In this document: positions 1-6,981 of the stretch, one piece after another | Layout: each line of letters begins with the position of its first letter | Numbering within the stretch: position 1 is the first letter of the stretch | Source: Verrucomicrobiota bacterium | GTDB lineage: Bacteria > Verrucomicrobiota > Verrucomicrobiia > Opitutales > Opitutaceae | NCBI GenBank assembly: GCA_023457715.1 | Contig: JAEWKR010000049.1 | Span: 1-31,254, forward strand | DNA: 31,254 nt | Reading direction: 5' to 3' | Position numbers and translations under genes: made by a program | The notes under the pieces: generated by a model | Databases searched by the model: none | What the model was told of the DNA's origin: nothing | What the model saw: only the letters and a program-made list of their open reading frames with translations

Positions 1-76
1 GGGCCAGAGGGCCAGAGGGCCAGAGGGCCAGAGGGCCAGAGGGCCAGAGGGCCAGAGGGCCAGAGGGCCAGAGGGC
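1..76. repeat. Octamer tandem array (GGGCCAGA)
   Basis: Nine perfect copies of the 8-bp unit GGGCCAGA followed by a four-base partial copy. The array begins at the window edge, so its full length is unknown. It is the most perfect of the word arrays in this window; the others are degenerate. There is no spacer structure, so it is not a CRISPR. Confidence 0.95.
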
Positions 77-93
77 GCTTACACCCAAAACAC

Positions 94-141
94 GAAACTA
101 GAAACCAGAAACCAGAAACTAGAAACTAGAAACCAGAAACC
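94..141. repeat. Heptamer tandem array (GAAACYA)
   Basis: Seven units of period 7, alternating GAAACTA and GAAACCA, the last one partial. The units differ only by a C/T transition. It sits between the octamer array at 1-76 and the GCYTAYC array at 155-191, so three unrelated words are stacked upstream of holA. Confidence 0.9.
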
Positions 142-154
142 TCCCCCACCCCGG

Positions 155-191
155 GCTTGCCGCCTACGGCTTATCGCCTACCGCTTATCGC
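155..191. repeat. Heptamer word array (GCYTAYC) before holA
   Basis: Five units of period 7 (GCTTGCC, GCCTACG, GCTTATC, GCCTACC, GCTTATC). The same word recurs at 4359-4386, 23956-23989, 24044-24067 and 24205-24238. The longer reading frame starting at 157 is open only because it reads through this array, so I do not use that start for holA. Confidence 0.85.
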
Positions 192-204
192 AGACGCCGC
201 CATC

Positions 205-1296
205 ATGCCCGCCAAGAACTTCACCTTCGTCTGTGGTCAGGACGATTTTCTGGTAGGACGCGCAGGCAAGGAGCGGTTCGAAGCGCTGGCGGCGGACGTG
301 ACCGACGAGTTCTCGCGCGAGACGATCAACGGGTTTGCCGCCAATGTCTCGGAGGTGGAAGCGGCGGTGAACCGGTTTCGGGACTCCGTCCAGACCGTGT
401 CCATGTTTGGCGGCAAACGCGTCGTCTGGTTGAAGGATGTCAACTTTCTCGCCGACACCGTCACCGGTCGCGCGGAGAGCACGTTGAAACTCGTGGAGGA
501 CCTGCAGCAGATCCTGGCCGCCGTGAATCCGGACGAAACCGCGGTTCTGGTCACCGCGGCCCCGGTCGATCGCCGCCGCTCGTTTCCCAAATGGTGCGAG
601 AAGAACGCTGATTTTACCCTCGTGGGAGGTGACGCCGAGAATGCCGGCGAGGCGCTGGCGGACGTGGCGCGGACGGAAGCGAAAAGCCTTGGCGCGACCT
701 TCGGCGCCGGGGCGCTCGAACTCATGCTCGCCAAGGTCGGCGCGAACACGCGCCTGATCGTCGAGGAGACGCGGAAACTTGCGACGTATGCCGGGGAAGG
801 CGCCATCGAGGAGGAGTTTGTGGCCGAGCTGACGCCCAACGTGGCGGAGGGAGATTTCTTCGAGGCCGCCGAGGCGTTTTTCAGCGGCGATCTCAAATGG
901 ACGCTGGCGGCCCTGCACCGTCATTTCTTCGGCGGTGGCGACGCGCGGCCGATCATCAGCGCGCTGCAGAATCGGAATCGCATTCTGCTCCAGGTGCGGG
1001 CGCTCGTGGATACGGGATCGGTGCGGGTCGGACCCCGCGGGCTCGATGGCCTGCAGCGGGTGGCGCCGGCGTACAGTCCCCGCTTCATCGGGGCGTCCGA
1101 GAAGAGCTCGTATAATCTGTTTTCGCAGAATCCCTGGTACGTCGGCAAACTTGCCGGCACGGCGAAACTTCCGACCTTGCGCCGGCTGATCGACAATCAG
1201 CAGGAATTCATCCGCGCCTTCGAGGAAATCGTGCAACGCCCCAGCGAGCAGGAGGAAGTGCTGCGCGAAATGGCGGTTCGGTGTCTGGCCGCGTAG
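205..1296 (+). CDS. holA: DNA polymerase III subunit delta
   Basis: Delta subunit of the clamp-loader complex, which opens the beta sliding clamp and loads it on DNA. The protein is 363 aa, close to the usual 330-350. The N-terminus (FTFVCGQDDFLV) matches the typical delta opening strand, followed by the AAA+-like region without a functional nucleotide site that marks delta, and a C-terminal collar domain (about residues 220-340). I chose the ATG at 205 because the longer frame from 157 is encoded by repeat words. It ends in TAG immediately before the AATCCCA word array. Family recognition is from overall sequence character; delta is poorly conserved, so this is somewhat less certain than the neighbouring housekeeping calls. 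Confidence 0.85.
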   Translation: MPAKNFTFVCGQDDFLVGRAGKERFEALAADVTDEFSRETINGFAANVSEVEAAVNRFRDSVQTVSMFGGKRVVWLKDVNFLADTVTGRAESTLKLVEDLQQILAAVNPDETAVLVTAAPVDRRRSFPKWCEKNADFTLVGGDAENAGEALADVARTEAKSLGATFGAGALELMLAKVGANTRLIVEETRKLATYAGEGAIEEEFVAELTPNVAEGDFFEAAEAFFSGDLKWTLAALHRHFFGGGDARPIISALQNRNRILLQVRALVDTGSVRVGPRGLDGLQRVAPAYSPRFIGASEKSSYNLFSQNPWYVGKLAGTAKLPTLRRLIDNQQEFIRAFEEIVQRPSEQEEVLREMAVRCLAA

Positions 1297-1298
1297 CG

Positions 1299-1419
1299 GA
1301 AATCCCAAATTCCAAAGGTCCAAATCCCAAAAAAGCTCCAATAACCAAAGCTCCGGCTGCCCTTGAATTCTGGGATTTGAGATTTCTTTGGGATTTGGAG
1401 TTTTGGTTTTTGGAGTTTC
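1299..1419. repeat. Inverted heptamer arrays between holA and purB
   Basis: Left arm 1299-1334 and right arm 1384-1419 are built of 7-bp words (AATCCCA/AATTCCA and the complement TGGGATT). Aligned as an inverted repeat they match at about 28 of 36 positions, around a 49-nt loop that holds more units of the same word. The array starts two bases after the holA stop codon. No gene is visible inside. Confidence 0.85.
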
Positions 1420-1509
1420 TGGGGGCGCGTTGGTGCGATCGCCATCCACCGGGTGAACACTTCCCGGCTTGGCACTGGCGCCCCCCCGGTTTTAATCAGC
1501 AGGTTTCCC

Positions 1510-2955
1510 GTGAACGATTCTTCTGCCGCCGCCGCCGCTTCGATTCCCAACGTACTTGCCGACCGGTACGCGTCGGCCGCCATGAAGGACGTGTGGTCCC
1601 AGCAGGGACGCATCGCGCTCGAACGCGATTTCTGGATCGCCGTGATGAAGGCGCAGCGCGACCTCGGCGTTCCCATCCCCGCGGAGGCGATCAAGGACTA
1701 CGAAAAGGTGAAGGCGCAGATCGACCTCGCTTCGATCGCGAAACGCGAACGCGTCACCCTCCATGACGTGAAGGCGCGGATCGAGGAGTTCTCCGACTTG
1801 GCCAAGCGCCAGTTCATCCATCTCGGACTCACGAGCCGCGACCTGACGGAGAACGTCGAGCAGCTCCAGATCTTCCGGTCCCTGAAACTGGTGACCTTGA
1901 AGGTGGCGGCGGCCCTGCTCGCGCTCAGCCGGCAGGCGGAAACGCATCGCGACCTGATGATCACCGGGCGCACGCACAACGTCCCGGCGCAGCCCACCAC
2001 GCTGGGAAAGCGGCTGGCGATGTTCGGGCAGGAATTGCTCGTGGCCTTTACCCGGCTGGAGGAGCTGGTGAACCGCTACCCCGTCCGCGGGCTCAAGGGG
2101 GCGGTCGGGACCCAGCTTGACCAGCTCACGCTGCTGGGCGGGGACAGCGCCAAGGTCGACCAGCTCGAATCGCGGGTCTTGAAGCACCTGGGGTTCCGCG
2201 CGTCGCTCGATGCCGTCGGGCAGGTTTACCCGCGCAGTCTCGATTTTGAAGTGGTGAGCGCACTGCACCAGATCGGCACGGCGCTCGCGAGCTGCGCGAC
2301 CACCCTGCGGCTGATGGCGGGCGCCGGATTGCTGACGGAGGGATTCCAGGACGGCCAGGTCGGCTCCTCCTCGATGCCGCACAAGGTGAACGCCCGCAAT
2401 TGCGAGCGCATCTGCGGTTTTTCCACGATTCTCAACGGCTACCTCGCCATGACGTCGTCACTGGCGGGACACCAATGGAACGAGGGCGACGTTTCCTGCT
2501 CGGTGGTGCGGCGGGTCGCCCTGCCGGACGCTTTCTTCGCCCTGGATGGCGCGCTGGAGACGTTCATCACCGTCATGCGTCAGATGGAGGTCTTCCCGGC
2601 CGCGGTGGCGGCGGAGAATCAACGCAACCTCCCCTTCCTCGCGACCACCACCCTCTTGATGGAAGCCGTCAAGCATGGCGCGGGACGCGAAACCGCCCAC
2701 GCGGCGATCAAGGAGCACTCTCTCGCGGCCGCCAAGGCGCTGCGTTCCGGCAACGGCGATGCGGACCTGATGGCGCGCCTGGCGGCGGACAAGCGCATCG
2801 GGCTGGGCAAAAAACTGCTCCAGACCATCCTGTCGGAGAACGTCCGGTTTGTCGGGGCAGCCCCCCACCAAGTCGACGCGTTCGTGGCGGAGGTCAGTCC
2901 TCTGGCGAGGAAACATCGCGGCGCGGCGGATTATAAGCCGGCGCGGCTGTTGTGA
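1510..2955 (+). CDS. purB: Adenylosuccinate lyase
   Basis: Cleaves SAICAR to AICAR and adenylosuccinate to AMP in purine synthesis; cytosolic homotetramer of the fumarase/aspartase superfamily. The superfamily signature GSSSMPHKVN lies at residues 285-294, and the catalytic histidine motif TGRTHNVPAQ holds H156. The segment HQWNEGDVSCSVVRRVALPD and the 481-aa length recall the actinobacterial type of PurB more than the E. coli type (from memory). I prefer the GTG at 1510, preceded by AGG six bases upstream, because the following SIPNVLADRYAS is the conserved N-terminus. A GTG at 1453 in the same frame would add 19 residues encoded by low-complexity sequence. Confidence 0.95.
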   Translation: MNDSSAAAAASIPNVLADRYASAAMKDVWSQQGRIALERDFWIAVMKAQRDLGVPIPAEAIKDYEKVKAQIDLASIAKRERVTLHDVKARIEEFSDLAKRQFIHLGLTSRDLTENVEQLQIFRSLKLVTLKVAAALLALSRQAETHRDLMITGRTHNVPAQPTTLGKRLAMFGQELLVAFTRLEELVNRYPVRGLKGAVGTQLDQLTLLGGDSAKVDQLESRVLKHLGFRASLDAVGQVYPRSLDFEVVSALHQIGTALASCATTLRLMAGAGLLTEGFQDGQVGSSSMPHKVNARNCERICGFSTILNGYLAMTSSLAGHQWNEGDVSCSVVRRVALPDAFFALDGALETFITVMRQMEVFPAAVAAENQRNLPFLATTTLLMEAVKHGAGRETAHAAIKEHSLAAAKALRSGNGDADLMARLAADKRIGLGKKLLQTILSENVRFVGAAPHQVDAFVAEVSPLARKHRGAADYKPARLL

Positions 2956-3037
2956 TTCCGGAATTTGAGTTGCCACCATCCGGCGGCACGCGCTTCTTTG
3001 GACCTTCACGTTCTCTTTAACCTAATCTTCCTCTGTC

Positions 3038-4294
3038 ATGGCTGAACTCGTAGGAAATGTCTTGGTGGGCCAGTCCGGCGGTCCGACCTCCGTCATCAAC
3101 GCCAGCGTCGCGGGCATCGTCGCGGAGGCGCTGAACCATGAATGCATCGAGGAGATTTACGGCGCCATGAACGGCGTGCTGGGGATTCTGCAGGAGGATC
3201 TGATCGACCTCGCAGCCGAATCGCAGCAGCAGATTCGCGCGCTCCGTCACACTCCGGGCGCGGCGCTGGGCACCTGCCGGTACAAGCTGAAGAAGCAGCA
3301 GGACTTCGAGCGCGTGCTCGAGGTTTTCAAGGCCCACAACATCCGTTATTTCTTCTACTGCGGCGGCAACGACTCGCAGGATACCGCCGACAAGATCTCC
3401 AAGCTCGCGGCGCAGCAGAATTACGAGCTCCGGGTCATCGGCGTGCCGAAGACGATCGACAACGATCTCCCGCTCACGGACCACACCCCGGGTTTCGCCA
3501 GCGCGGTGAAATATGTGACGACCGCGGTGAAGGAAGTCGCCTGTGACAACGAAGCCATGGGTCAGGGCGATCTGGTTTCGATCATCGAGGTGATGGGTCG
3601 CAGTGCCGGCTGGATTGCCGCCGGGGCCGCCCTCGCGAAGCGCCGCGATCATCCGCACGATCCGCCGCACCTGATTCTCCTCCCCGAGGTCCCGTTTGCC
3701 CAGGAAAAGGTGCTCGAGGACATCCGCCGCGTGCTGAAGCGCGAAAAATTCTGTCTCATCGTCGTCGCCGAAGGCCTCGTGGATGCGGATGGCAATTACC
3801 TGGCCGCGGACGGCGCCCAGGACGCCTTTGGGCATGCCCAGCTGGGCGGCGCGGGCGACGCCCTGGCCGAGATCATCGGCAGCAACATTCCCGGCACCAA
3901 GGTGCGGGTGGCCAAGCCCGGCCTGCTGCAGCGCTGCGCGGCGCATGCCGCCTCGAAGACCGATGCTGACGAGGCTTTCCTCGCCGGTCAGGCTGCCGTC
4001 AAGGCTGCCATCAATGGTGAGTCCGATGTGATGGTTACCCTCGTCCGCGGCGACACCGATCACTACACGTGCGAAACCGGCCTCGCTCCCCTGAGCGACG
4101 TTGCGAACGGCGTGAAGAAGCTGCCCCGCGAGTGGATCAACGAAGACGGTGTATCCATGAACTTCCAGTTCCTCCGCTACGCCCAGCCGCTGATTCAAGG
4201 CGAGGTCACTCTGCCCTACGAGAACGGCGTGCCCACGTTCGCCCGTCTCGACAAGGTCCGCGTCGACAAGCAGCTGCCGGGGTACGAAGTCTGA
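3038..4294 (+). CDS. pfp: Pyrophosphate-type phosphofructokinase
   Basis: Interconverts fructose 6-phosphate and fructose 1,6-bisphosphate, predicted to use pyrophosphate instead of ATP. It has 418 aa. Phosphofructokinase landmarks are the N-terminal GQSGGPTSVINAS, GGNDSQDTA near residue 109, PKTIDNDL near 137 and MGRSAGW from 186. ATP enzymes have Gly at the second acidic position of GGDGS and PGTIDND; Asp there together with PKTIDND is the PPi pattern. The first Asp of GGDD is Asn here, a variant I cannot interpret alone. The ATG has no Shine-Dalgarno but a pyrimidine-rich leader. The gene is followed by a strong terminator. Cofactor choice is inferred from motifs. Confidence 0.92.
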   Translation: MAELVGNVLVGQSGGPTSVINASVAGIVAEALNHECIEEIYGAMNGVLGILQEDLIDLAAESQQQIRALRHTPGAALGTCRYKLKKQQDFERVLEVFKAHNIRYFFYCGGNDSQDTADKISKLAAQQNYELRVIGVPKTIDNDLPLTDHTPGFASAVKYVTTAVKEVACDNEAMGQGDLVSIIEVMGRSAGWIAAGAALAKRRDHPHDPPHLILLPEVPFAQEKVLEDIRRVLKREKFCLIVVAEGLVDADGNYLAADGAQDAFGHAQLGGAGDALAEIIGSNIPGTKVRVAKPGLLQRCAAHAASKTDADEAFLAGQAAVKAAINGESDVMVTLVRGDTDHYTCETGLAPLSDVANGVKKLPREWINEDGVSMNFQFLRYAQPLIQGEVTLPYENGVPTFARLDKVRVDKQLPGYEV

Positions 4295-4317
4295 GCGACG
4301 CCTGGTGCAACACTTTC

Positions 4318-4347
4318 AGGGCCGAACCGCGAGGTTCGGCCCTTTTT
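4318..4347 (+). terminator. Rho-independent terminator after pfp
   Basis: A perfect 10-bp stem, GGGCCGAACC (4319-4328) with GGTTCGGCCC (4333-4342), a GCGA loop and a run of five T at 4343-4347. It lies 24 bases after the pfp stop codon and separates pfp from the repeat cluster and the convergent pdxH. Confidence 0.93.
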
Positions 4348-4358
4348 GTTGGTCGAAA

Positions 4359-4386
4359 GCGTAAGGCTTTAGGCGATAGGGTTGGA
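4359..4386. repeat. Heptamer word array, single arm
   Basis: Units of period 7 (GCGTAAG, GCTTTAG, GCGATAG, then a decayed unit). The 14 bases GCTTTAGGCGATAG are identical to bases in the outer arm of the nested repeat at 23956-23989. I see no inverted partner at this locus. Confidence 0.8.
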
Positions 4387-4392
4387 TCCAGT

Positions 4393-4423
4393 GGCCGCAA
4401 AAAGGCGCAAAAGGCGCAAGAAG
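4393..4423. repeat. Nonamer word array (AAGGCGCAA)
   Basis: Period-9 array beginning GGCCGCAAAAAGGCGCAA. It matches the reverse complement of 24157-24187 at 30 of 31 positions, so this is a dispersed element. A shortened inverted remnant (GGCCC, then TTTTTTGCGC) follows at about 4426-4440, which suggests the partner arm was largely deleted. Confidence 0.85.
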
Positions 4424-4513
4424 AAGGCCCTTTTTTGCGCATTCTGCAGTGCTATCCCTGCATTTCGTGTTTTTTGAGCACGATTCTCCGTTTCGGTGAG
4501 CGTCGTCCCAATC

Positions 4514-4652
4514 ATTGAACAGAAGGTAACGAAGGAAACGAAGGCCGCTGAGTGAATTGGGGCAGTTCCTCCAAATCAGATTTCACAAAAACCGAACTAC
4601 AGCGCCGAGCGATCCCGCCATCCTTCGTTTCCTTCGTTACCTTCTGTTGAAT
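4514..4652. repeat. Inverted nonamer arrays between pfp and pdxH
   Basis: Arm 4514-4544 (core AGAAGGTAACGAAGGAAACG) and arm 4622-4652 are inverted copies matching at 30 of 31 positions, with a 77-nt loop that has no convincing reading frame. The units have period 9. The same word family forms the innermost layer at 24077-24143. Both loci lie between convergent genes. The rest of 4653-4749 contains only small hairpins such as GTGAGC-AA-GCTCAC at 4713-4726. Confidence 0.92.
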
Positions 4653-4749
4653 GGATTGATTTGGTTGCGGCGGAGCCGCTCTAAGCCTGCTTGCGGCCAA
4701 CTTCGTCAGAGCGTGAGCAAGCTCACAGCCGCACCAGCTGAGGGAATCC

Positions 4750-4786
4750 TTCAGCCTTTCAGCTCTTCAGTTCTTCAGCTTTTTCA
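4750..4786. repeat. Octamer array (TTCAGYYY) at the pdxH stop codon
   Basis: Four units of period 8: TTCAGCCT, TTCAGCTC, TTCAGTTC, TTCAGCTT. Read on the minus strand it begins at the TGA stop codon of pdxH and continues as repeated CTGAA units, exactly as after the stop codons of atpA and atpG. No second arm is seen here. Confidence 0.88.
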
Positions 4787-5365
4787 GGGAAACAGCCACT
4801 GGTGTGTCCAACCGGTCCCCGATCGCGTGAACTTCTGCCGGTCGTGATGGCGGAAGGCGCGGGACTGCCAGAATTCCATGGTTTCCGGGACGACGCGCCA
4901 GCCGGACCAGTTTGGTGGCCGGGGCACGACGCCAAACGGAAACCGTAGACCGACGGCGGCGACCGCCTGCTCCAGGACGAAGCGGCCGGCAATCGGCTGG
5001 GACTGCTGAGAGCCCCACGCGCCGAGCTGGCTCAGGCGGGGGCGGCTGGCGAAATACGCGTCCGCCTCCGTGTCCGTCACCGGCTCGACCGCGCCGTGGA
5101 TGCGGACCTGCCGTTCGAGCTTGGGCCAGTGGAAGCACAACTCCGCGCGCGCATTCGCCCGAAGGTCTTGGGACTTGGGGCTGTCGAGATTCGTGTAGAA
5201 CACGAACCCGGCCTCGTCGGCGTGCTTCAGCAGCACCATGCGGACAGAAGGGTTGCCCTTGGGATCCGCGGTGGCGACCGCCATGGCGGTGGCATCGAAC
5301 GGTTCGGTGCGTTTGGCTTCGTCAAACCAGGCGGCAAACAGGGCGTGCGGGGTGGGTTCCGACAT
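4784..5365 (-). CDS. pdxH: Pyridoxamine 5'-phosphate oxidase (first copy)
   Basis: FMN-dependent oxidase that converts pyridoxamine or pyridoxine 5'-phosphate to pyridoxal 5'-phosphate. The protein is 193 aa, somewhat short for the family (about 210-218). Visible family segments are PSVRMVLLKHADEAGFVFYTN, split here as PSVRMVLLKH and GFVFYTN; KLERQVRIHG; YFASRPRLSQLGAW; the WRVVPETMEFWQ segment; and FRHHDR near the C-terminus, which holds the Arg and His that contact substrate. I take the ATG at 5365 (MSEPTPHALF); the upstream extension is GC-rich non-coding sequence with a palindrome. It is divergent from mnmE. A second paralogue lies at 21855-22490. Confidence 0.92.
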   Translation of the reverse strand: MSEPTPHALFAAWFDEAKRTEPFDATAMAVATADPKGNPSVRMVLLKHADEAGFVFYTNLDSPKSQDLRANARAELCFHWPKLERQVRIHGAVEPVTDTEADAYFASRPRLSQLGAWGSQQSQPIAGRFVLEQAVAAVGLRFPFGVVPRPPNWSGWRVVPETMEFWQSRAFRHHDRQKFTRSGTGWTHQWLFP

Positions 5366-5440
5366 GGTGAAAGCATGCCGCTGCCTGCGCGCTTCTGCTG
5401 CGTCGCGATTGCCGAACCCTGCGCAAGGTTTGACGGGGCT

Positions 5441-5512
5441 GGAAGGCGGGCGAGCCGCCCGCGGTCCAAAGATCGGCGCGACGATGGACCGCGGGCGGCC
5501 CGCCCGCCTTCC
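5441..5512. repeat. GC-rich palindromic element between pdxH and mnmE
   Basis: Inverted arms of 28 bp (5441-5468 and 5485-5512) match at 27 positions around a 16-nt loop. The arm opens GGAAGGCGGGCGAGCCGCCC. It lies in the divergent intergenic region, so it is probably not a terminator for either gene. It resembles REP or BIME-type elements in structure. Confidence 0.92.
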
Positions 5513-5540
5513 GACGCTCCCGGCGCGCTTGTCTCTCAGT

Positions 5541-5564
5541 CTCACTTTCACTTTCACTTTCACC
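5541..5564. repeat. Hexamer array (TTTCAC) before mnmE
   Basis: A short period-6 tract of CTTTCA units that forms a pyrimidine-rich leader ending a dozen bases before the mnmE start codon. Only one orientation is present. Confidence 0.75.
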
Positions 5565-5575
5565 CTCCCTTTCGC

Positions 5576-6931
5576 ATGTCCCCGCACCACGACACCATCG
5601 CCGCTCCCGCCACTCCGGCTGGCACCTCGGCCATCGCGGTCGTGCGTATCAGTGGGCCAGATACGAAGCGCCTCGTGGCGGCGATCGCCGGTTCCACTCC
5701 CCCACCCCGGCACGCGCGGCATGTGGATTACCGCTCAATCGATGGCCGGCTGCTCGACGACGTGCTGATCACCTTTTTCCAGGGGCCGCGCTCCTACACG
5801 GGGGAGGACACCGCGGAGATCTCCTGTCACGGGAACCCCTTCATCGCGCAGTCGTTGCTCGAGGACTTGTTCGCCCGGGGGTGCCGGCCGGCGGCGCCGG
5901 GTGAGTTTACCCAGCGGGCGTTCCTGAACGGGCGGATGGACCTGAGCCAGGCCGAGGCGGTGATGGACGTGATCAGCGCGCGCAGTGAACGCGCTCTGAC
6001 GATGGCGCAGCAGCAGCTTCGAGGCGCTCTTACCCGACGCATGTCCGGCCTGGTCGACGGCCTCCTGGGCGTTCTCGCCCGCGTGGAGGCGTACATTGAC
6101 TTCCCGGATGAGGACCTTCCGCAGGAAGACCGACACTGGGTGGCATCCGAAATCCAACGACTGCAGAGCGCGACCGGCAAGCTGTTGGCCACCAGCCACT
6201 ATGGCGAGGTGCTGCGGGGTGGGCTTCGTACGTTAATCGTTGGTAGACCGAATGTTGGGAAAAGCAGCTTACTCAATCGTCTGGTGGGTTACGAGCGTGC
6301 GCTGGTGTGTCCGGAACCGGGCACGACGCGTGATTTCATCGAAGAGCGTCTTGTCGCGGGCCCCCATTCGTTGCGGCTGATGGACACCGCGGGATTGAAC
6401 CCCACCCCGGCAGCATTGGAAAAGCTCGGGATGGACAAGACGCTGGAGCGCGTCGCCGATGCCGATCTCTTCCTGGTCGTGATCGACAGCACCGATGCGG
6501 ACGCGGGGGTCGACCCTGCCGTGCGGAACCGCCTCTCGCCCCAGAACACCGTGGTCGTGTTCAACAAGACGGATCTTGCTCCCACGGCTCCCCTCCCCGC
6601 CTGGACCAGCGAGTTCCGTCATGTGCGCGTTTCTGCCGCGACGGCTGCCGGCGTCGATGACTTGATCGCGCAGGTGGTTCAAATGGCGGATGGGCTCCAG
6701 ACCACCGTGGGTGATGAACTCATTGCCGTCAGCGCTCGCCATGCCCATGCGCTGCAGGAGGCCGGGAATTCGTTGGCGGCAGCGACGAACAAACTTCAGG
6801 AAGGCGGCCCCGTGGAACTGCTGGCGAGTGACCTGCGTGCCGCACTCGAGGCGTACGGCGAAATCGCCGGCAAGGTCGACAACGAGCGCATGCTCGATCA
6901 GCTCTTCGCGACGTTCTGTATCGGCAAATAG
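5576..6931 (+). CDS. mnmE: tRNA modification GTPase MnmE
   Basis: GTPase that works with MnmG to install the aminomethyl or carboxymethylaminomethyl group on wobble U34 of certain tRNAs. It is 451 aa (E. coli 454). The N-terminal tetrahydrofolate-binding domain begins with DTIAAPATPAGTSAIAVVRI; the G1 loop GRPNVGKSS is at 223-231, the G3 motif DTAGL at 270-274 and the G4 motif NKTD at 330-333; the protein ends in the conserved FCIGK carrying the functional Cys. The ATG at 5576 gives this N-terminus; the frame stays open far upstream but that part lies antisense to pdxH. It is followed within about 50 bases by its partner mnmG. Confidence 0.97.
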   Translation: MSPHHDTIAAPATPAGTSAIAVVRISGPDTKRLVAAIAGSTPPPRHARHVDYRSIDGRLLDDVLITFFQGPRSYTGEDTAEISCHGNPFIAQSLLEDLFARGCRPAAPGEFTQRAFLNGRMDLSQAEAVMDVISARSERALTMAQQQLRGALTRRMSGLVDGLLGVLARVEAYIDFPDEDLPQEDRHWVASEIQRLQSATGKLLATSHYGEVLRGGLRTLIVGRPNVGKSSLLNRLVGYERALVCPEPGTTRDFIEERLVAGPHSLRLMDTAGLNPTPAALEKLGMDKTLERVADADLFLVVIDSTDADAGVDPAVRNRLSPQNTVVVFNKTDLAPTAPLPAWTSEFRHVRVSAATAAGVDDLIAQVVQMADGLQTTVGDELIAVSARHAHALQEAGNSLAAATNKLQEGGPVELLASDLRAALEAYGEIAGKVDNERMLDQLFATFCIGK

Positions 6932-6981
6932 CAGAGTTGCTAGGGCGGCCTCCGGGGGCTTCAGTCCCCTGCTCTGCTCCT

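Noticed and set aside
1..191. CRISPR array at the left edge
   Set aside because: The units are 7-8 bp with no spacers between them; no cas genes are present.
5096..5575. 160-residue N-terminal extension of MnmE
   Set aside because: It runs antisense through pdxH and through a palindromic repeat; the normal MnmE start is the ATG at 5576.
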